In this document: positions 58,755 through 64,000 of the stretch, piece by piece
Position numbering within the stretch: the first letter of the stretch is position 1
Layout of the letters: each line of letters opens with the position of its first letter
Assembly: GCA_948146395.1 (NCBI GenBank)
Contig: OX411552.1
Span: forward strand, 482,501-546,500
Length of the DNA: 64,000 nt
Direction: 5' to 3'
Source: Fragum whitleyi
Lineage: Eukaryota > Mollusca > Bivalvia > Cardiida > Cardiidae
Translations under genes and position numbers: made by a program
Notes under the pieces: generated by a model
The model's input: the letters and a program-made list of their open reading frames with translations, nothing else
What the model was told of the DNA's origin: nothing
Databases searched by the model: none

Positions 58755-58913
58755 ATTTCATTTACGCATTGATGTGTCCATCTTGAATTAAAAGTCTGAT
58801 GGGGAAGTTATGTGCAAAGCAAAATCCTCGGGCTCCGCCCTAGGATTTTACATTTTGCATATAACTTCTCCTCCATCAGACTTTATTCATGGACACATCA
58901 ACAAGAAAATGAA
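58755..58913. mobile_element. ~160-bp foldback element
   Basis: Long arms: TTTCATTT, GATGTGTCCAT, AAAGTCTGATGG, GAAGTTATGTGCAAA and AAATCCT pair in order with AGGATTT, TTTTGCATATAACTTC, CCATCAGACTTT, ATGGACACATC and AAATGAAA around a GGGCTCCGCCC-type GC loop. The plus-strand open frame across it is not a gene. Confidence 0.72.
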
Positions 58914-59522
58914 ATTATTTCATAAATTACAGGTTTGCGGGTCAAGTTTACAGACAGACACATGGACAGCGGCAAAACAATTTTGCCCGATCAATCAATG
59001 CATGGGCAAAAAAAATGTTATCTCTGAATGAGTGCCCATCATAAATAACAGCAATCAGAAAATTTACTTTAATTTCACTTGTCAGAGATACCTCTGTTTA
59101 CATTTACCAAACAATTTTTATAAGATTGTATATCCGAAACGCTTGGATGTCTACACATTTCACCGATTCATATGCAAACAATTTCACTTCCGACAGATTA
59201 AACGAATTTACCTGCATTTAACGAAACCAAGTAAGCCATCATCAGTAATTTATGGCGCCATCTATAAGCATTGTTTATTCATTATGCTTGGGCTGGATCG
59301 AGTTGGAAGTGTTTGATTATATAATTTGTTACAAATTTTGAAATGCATGCATTTTCCATATGTACCCATCAAAGGGAGATCTAAGAAAGAAGAAAATTAC
59401 AAATGACAAGATAGTTTATATCACGGGATTAAAGAGGATAAAAATACCTGTAGTTAGTGGTGCCAAGTTTTGTACAAAAAAATCATATTTTCTCACAACA
59501 AAATTCTAACTACATTTCAGAT

Positions 59523-59766
59523 TTAACTCTTGTCAAGCTCAACTCAGAATATTTCTGCTTTGGCAAGTGATAAAGACAAAGATTGGTCTGCACATATGTG
59601 CAGTCTGATCTTAGTCCATGCTACCTGTTTTTGTGTTTTTTTCTTTCTTTTTTAAGCAAAATTAGTTTTAAAAGATAGATTTTCAAAAGAAATACTGACT
59701 CAAAATGAGTATATCTCATGCTTCCAGCACTTTGATTTTAATGCAATTTTTCATGATAATCTTCTC
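59523..59766. mobile_element. TTAA-type MITE, family D copy 3, right end lost
   Basis: Begins TTAACTCTTGTCAAGCTCAA and contains GGTCTGCACATATGTGCAGT. It runs directly into the next copy at the shared TTAA (59767), and its own right terminus is not recognisable. Confidence 0.75.
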
Positions 59767-60012
59767 TTAACTCTTGTCATGCTGAACCCAGAATATTCCT
59801 GCTTTAGCAGGAGGTAAAGACAAAGATCAGCCTGCATATATGTGGAGCCTGATCTTTGTCTACACCACCTGTTTGTCTTAAGCTACTATCTTTGTAAAGA
59901 TGTAATAATTTTCAAGAGAAGCATTGACATACAATGTCATCTTTCAGAGCCTTCAGTACTTTGATCTGCTTGTAATATTTCAAAGATTTTTATTCAGCAT
60001 GACAAGGGTTAA
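59767..60012. mobile_element. TTAA-type MITE, family D copy 4
   Basis: 246 bp including TTAA on both sides. The ends TTAACTCTTGTCATGCTGAA and TTCAGCATGACAAGGGTTAA are inverted. The internal palindrome GATCAGCCTGCATATATGTG is followed by GAGCCTGATC. It is one of the best-preserved copies. Confidence 0.88.
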
Positions 60013-62410
60013 CATTACATTCTCATAGCACATAGACTCATATTGGAAGGCAGCAATTGAAATGAGTAGATCAATGTGTTAAGTCACTTCAGTTACATGC
60101 AACAACTTGTTTATCTGTGCTTAAACTTAATCAAATATATCCAATACATACTATTCAAAAATCAATTAAAAAGTTTGATTTCAATTTCATAGAAAACAAA
60201 CCATGGAATGAAATTCATTTTCATGCATAAATTTCATTATAATTGTTTTGGTTAACAATTTCCTTGTCAAATACTCAGCAATATTTTGAAATTACTGTTT
60301 TCTTAAGGCTATTACACTCAGAAACATAATTTAATAGTACAATGACGATTTATGAGCAATTCTTTAACTTTTGAAGTTAAATTGAGATTTTCCTTGACTG
60401 AGCCTCTTGTGCAAGCTGATCTTAGTCTATACAATCCGCAAAAGCTTTTTGAAAAACAGGATTATGTTCTGAACAGCACAAGACATTAAAGCTTAATTCT
60501 GATAAGCTAAGTCAGAAGAGCATGGGACTTCAAAACAATTGAAGACCAATTGTGCGATGAGATGTTAAACCTAGGTCCTGTGTGAGGGTGCTTTGCACAG
60601 AGCAAGTTAAAAAACAATTTCGAAATCTCTGCAGTAGTTTTGTCATGTATCCTTGCACTATCCCCTGTAACAACTAACCAACTTTTGGGGACGTCCCTCT
60701 TATGAGCATGTGCTACAGCAGCAACAATAAATAAGCGGAAATGCACACACATGCAAGCTTAAGCTTATAGACTTTATCTTGACGACCAGATAAATTTCCA
60801 TATCCCTGAGGATAAAAAGAAGTGGCTTTAACACACTGCTACCCAATTCAACATTTGGGACACTTAGGGACTGGTTTGATAAATGATTTGTCCATAAACA
60901 CCCTGGAGCCTGTTTTACTTTACTTCTTACAAAATATATATCATAAGTCAAAATCACAAATCGTACATGGTGTTTTCATTCATTGTTAGATACTGCCTTG
61001 CAATTGGAGGACAATTCCAATGAGATGATGCATGGTAGAATTCCATAATTAGTTACTACTATAGAGCCAACTTAAATCAGGGACTTATGCAAAGAATGAT
61101 CCTAAGATGTTTAGTAAAACAGGCCCCCTGGTGACTACAGAGGACTGTAAAATGATTCCAGATCATTTTAAACAGGCTTCTTTCAAAATGATTCGGACAA
61201 GGACTTCTACTGAGGATGAATAATTTCTGATAAAAAGGGTTTCTTCAACAGATACATGGAAATCATTAACAAGTATAAAACGAAGAAATTAAAAGTAAAT
61301 CCAGCTTATAATCATTTCTATCTGGAATATATCAAATTTATAGGCACACACCTGCAAACTTCAACATGTCTTTAATAGGATGGTCTGATTAGAGAAACTT
61401 CAGGGTATCATACAAATATTCATATTTTGGGTAATTTAGAATAATTCCACTATTTATTTTTAACAGTCAATATAAAATTCATTTTAAGTTGATAGAAATT
61501 ATTAAGACTTATAGCAAGAAAACATTGTGTAAAATAAAGAAATTCCTTGTCTCTAGGAATTCCTGTATTTCCACAATGCTATCCCAAGCAGACATATATT
61601 TTTTAGGGTCCAAACAAGGCTGAAACTTTCACAAGATACGCCATTTAGACTGCTGGATGTCTGAGTATGAAATAATTAAAGGGAATTCTCTAAAAAAATA
61701 GGAATTGTAGTGTAAAGTACCATATTATCCTAGTAAAACTAAAACATAACATATATACAAGAAGTATCATACAACTGCAAAGCTTCAACTTATTTATTTT
61801 GATATGCTCCATGGTCCATTGCAAAAATTGCATTTTGCTTATATATCTGCTTGATTCTCTTGCTTAGATTCAGCCAATACTGTCTGCTGAACATCAAAGA
61901 TGAATGGTTCAAGTAATGATGATAAATCATTGTTATAATTGTAGATGGGGACATAAGTAATTATAACCGTGACAACGTTACAAGAATTTTATGTCATAAC
62001 TGTCATAACTTGATGGTAACATGATTAATATCTTCAAAACCTTTACATGAAATTAAATTTCTCAGCTGTTTCTGAAACAAGAGCCTGTGTGTGACATCTA
62101 GAGTTTGAGATAAAGGGAGTCCCTTAAAATGTTATTTCAAAATATAAAGATTTCTTCAGTTTCCATAATTGAAATTCTATGTTGTTGATACTCATTGGCA
62201 TTGACTTGATGACATAGGCTCATGTGTTAGTTGCCTTTATCAATTAACAAGTGACTTTACTGTTATGCATGGTTTAAGTAGTAGAAGATTTTTATCTTAT
62301 TCTTTTTTTTTTTTTAAATTGAATTATCCATGCAACTTTTTTTTATTTTTTACTTAGTAGAAGCTTATCTATATTTTTTTTACAATATCAGATTCATATA
62401 TTTCCAGCCC

Positions 62411-62483
62411 CTCAAGTGCACATACAAAGCAAGGTTTAACGTGCAGTGAGTTTGCACCGCCTTGTCATCCTAAACACAAGGCT
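62411..62483. mobile_element. Family A MITE, truncated copy 7
   Basis: Only the right part is present: GTGCACATACAAAGCAAGG and CCTTGTCATCCTAAACACAA. Confidence 0.55.
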
Positions 62484-62886
62484 GGTTTATTTTACCATGC
62501 CTTTAAAACCTATCAGAGGTGATTGAGACAAAAAACTAGTAAAAAAGTAATCATAATCTATTTCAATTCATATTTTCGCTTTGAACAATAGGTGTTTAAT
62601 CATAATTAATACTTTCCAACAAAATCTAGAGGGGCAAAGATCTTTAAAAGAAAAATGTAAATAAATGAGTGACTCTGGAAAATCTATAAACCAGTATTTG
62701 AAATGAGAGATTTAAAACAATCACTAATTATTTAGTTTAGCTAAATTCATGGTCAATAAATCATTTCTTTATTTTTTCCAAATTGAATAAAAGCTAAATT
62801 ATCATACCAAATTCACTCCATTAAACACATTACCTCTAGAAGTTTGACTTTGCATGGTTTAAAAGGTGCTACAAAATTGACATCAA

Positions 62887-62968
62887 TTTGATGGCTTAGG
62901 GCAAAACAGTTGTAACTGCCTATATGATTATAGGCAGTTACAACTATTTTGTGCTGAGCCATCAAATC
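62887..62968. mobile_element. Short palindrome, family B copy 7
   Basis: ATTTGATGGCTTAGGGCAAA with ACAGTTGTAACTGCCTATA is followed by its near-perfect complement ending GCTGAGCCATCAAAT. It is the clearest example of the full ~82-bp unit. Confidence 0.82.
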
Positions 62969-63603
62969 ATGATATTCATACTGAATAATCTATTTTCAAA
63001 AGATACTTTATAGCCTTTGGAAACATCATGCAAGATGATTAAAATAAGCAACGATCATTTTCCTATTTCTATTTAACTGGCTTGATAAATTGTCATATAT
63101 TAAGTACTTAGTTTAGACGGCAAAGAGTGCAAGTGATATTAAGAAAGAGTGGGGTTTAGCAAGATTTGTTTCTTTTGATCCGAAAACATCAAAAACATTT
63201 TTGTGTATCAAACAATTATTTAAAGTATATACACTGATAGCATTTTTTAAAACCCAAATATAGGTAAAATTATAACACTGATAACAAGCAAACAGACTCT
63301 CATAATAGTTTCTATGCACTTCTGTTTGCGGACATTCAAATTCTTATCAACCATTTTGTCCAAATTTTAATCCACTGCCTTTGAAATGTTATTGATGTAG
63401 ATTATAGTAAATTTCATATCACGTCACAGCGGCTTAAAAATTCAATAGGTAAATATAAATAAAGAAAACTTTAGTTAATATTAATTGAAGCAATTTGATA
63501 AATCTTTAATGCATGTCTTTTACCTTTTGCCCTTGTCACATTTAATCATTTGAAATTGGGAACAATTACTTTGAAAATAATGTCATCAGAAAATGGTTAT
63601 TAT

Positions 63604-63853
63604 TTACCCTTGTGACATGCTGAACCCGGAATATTCCTGCTTTGGCAGGAGATAAACAGACAAACATCAGCCTGCACGTAGGTGCAGTCTGATGTTAGTC
63701 TACATCACCTGTTTCTCACTTTTGAACCAGAATTGTCAATAGATTTAGTTTTTCAAATAAAAATTAACCTACAGATAGAACTTTCAGTGCTTTTTTCCCT
63801 TTGATTTTGATGAAAATGTTTTGCCAAAATTTATTCAGCATGACAAGGGTTAA
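63604..63853. mobile_element. TTAA-type MITE, family D copy 5
   Basis: The left end is CCCTTGTGACATGCTGAA, with the flanking TTAA mutated to TTTA/TTAC. The right end is TTCAGCATGACAAGGGTTAA. The internal hairpin CATCAGCCTGCACGTAGGTG with CAGTCTGATG matches the other copies. Confidence 0.83.
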
Positions 63854-64000
63854 TCATTTGAAATGGGGAAAAATTACTTTGGAAATACTGTCATCAGAAA
63901 ATGGTTCTTATTAAGACTGCAGGGTCAAGATAGTAGTTGAAAATGATATCTCTATCAAAACTGACATACAAAAAAAATGTGTTATAAAAAGAAGGAGTTG

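Larger units (their letters stand above)
52483..64000 (-). other. sall: Sall upstream intron, part; no exon recognised
   Basis: The exon at 52482 begins in phase 1, so transcription continues from further upstream. I searched this stretch for the N-terminal SALL CCHC finger and found none. It holds hairpins (52593, 56510, 58755), a TA-flanked MITE (53340), families B (55587, 55969, 62887), C (56709), D (59523, 59767, 63604) and a truncated A (62411). The segments 53680-55580, 57000-58740 and 60020-62400 show nothing identifiable. Confidence 0.6.

Noticed and set aside
58810..59316. Two plus-strand open frames of 73 and 94 codons
   Set aside because: The first lies in a foldback element; neither shows a known domain.

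Overview
The window is AT-rich, repeat-laden animal DNA. I infer a lophotrochozoan, most likely a bivalve mollusc. The gene has the layout of an invertebrate spalt/SALL gene. Several repeats also look like known bivalve families: a ~160-bp tandem element with AGCTCACCTGAGCAC-type ends, tRNA-derived SINEs with a GTTTG-rich tail, and very many short foldback MITEs. The species cannot be read from the sequence.

The only host gene I can support is a spalt-like (sall) zinc-finger transcription factor on the minus strand. Four exons are visible, in transcription order 52482-52360, 31735-30524, 30024-29915 and 29460-27802 (stop). All junctions have AG/GT borders and compatible phases (1, 1, 0). The exons give about 1,033 residues: a finger pair split by a 20.6-kb intron, a triple-finger block, two more pairs and a C-terminal single finger. 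The start codon and N-terminal exon(s) are not in the window and should lie beyond 64,000.

The most unusual observation is that each of the three visible 5' splice sites of this gene is followed by a duplicated piece of exon end plus donor. After exon 52482-52360 there are eight decayed tandem copies (period about 112 bp), each keeping a GT donor. After exon 31735-30524 a TTAA-type (piggyBac-like) MITE lies against the donor and a second copy of the exon end plus donor stands 237 bp downstream. After exon 30024-29915 there is one 94-bp tandem copy.

Layout: 1-6.3 kb holds repeats and no gene. At 6.3-8.5 kb is a decayed PIF/Harbinger transposon with TAA target duplications. At 10.3-15.4 kb a pogo/Tigger-type foldback element is interrupted by a 5-kb LINE with a long minus-strand ORF2, a 44-bp poly(A) tail and a decayed target duplication. 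At 15.4-27.8 kb is sall-downstream DNA with MITEs, a SINE and a ~160-bp tandem element. At 27.8-31.7 kb are three sall exons. At 31.7-52.4 kb is the large intron, with SINEs, minisatellites and many MITEs. At 52.4-64 kb are the upstream sall exon and more intron.

At least four multi-copy foldback families recur: about 130 bp with a CCCTGYGTTCAGGATG end; about 70 bp with a GGCTCAGCGCAAAACAG end; about 160 bp with a GGTAGTGGACCCGT end; and about 246 bp at TTAA. Many of the copies lie inside sall introns.
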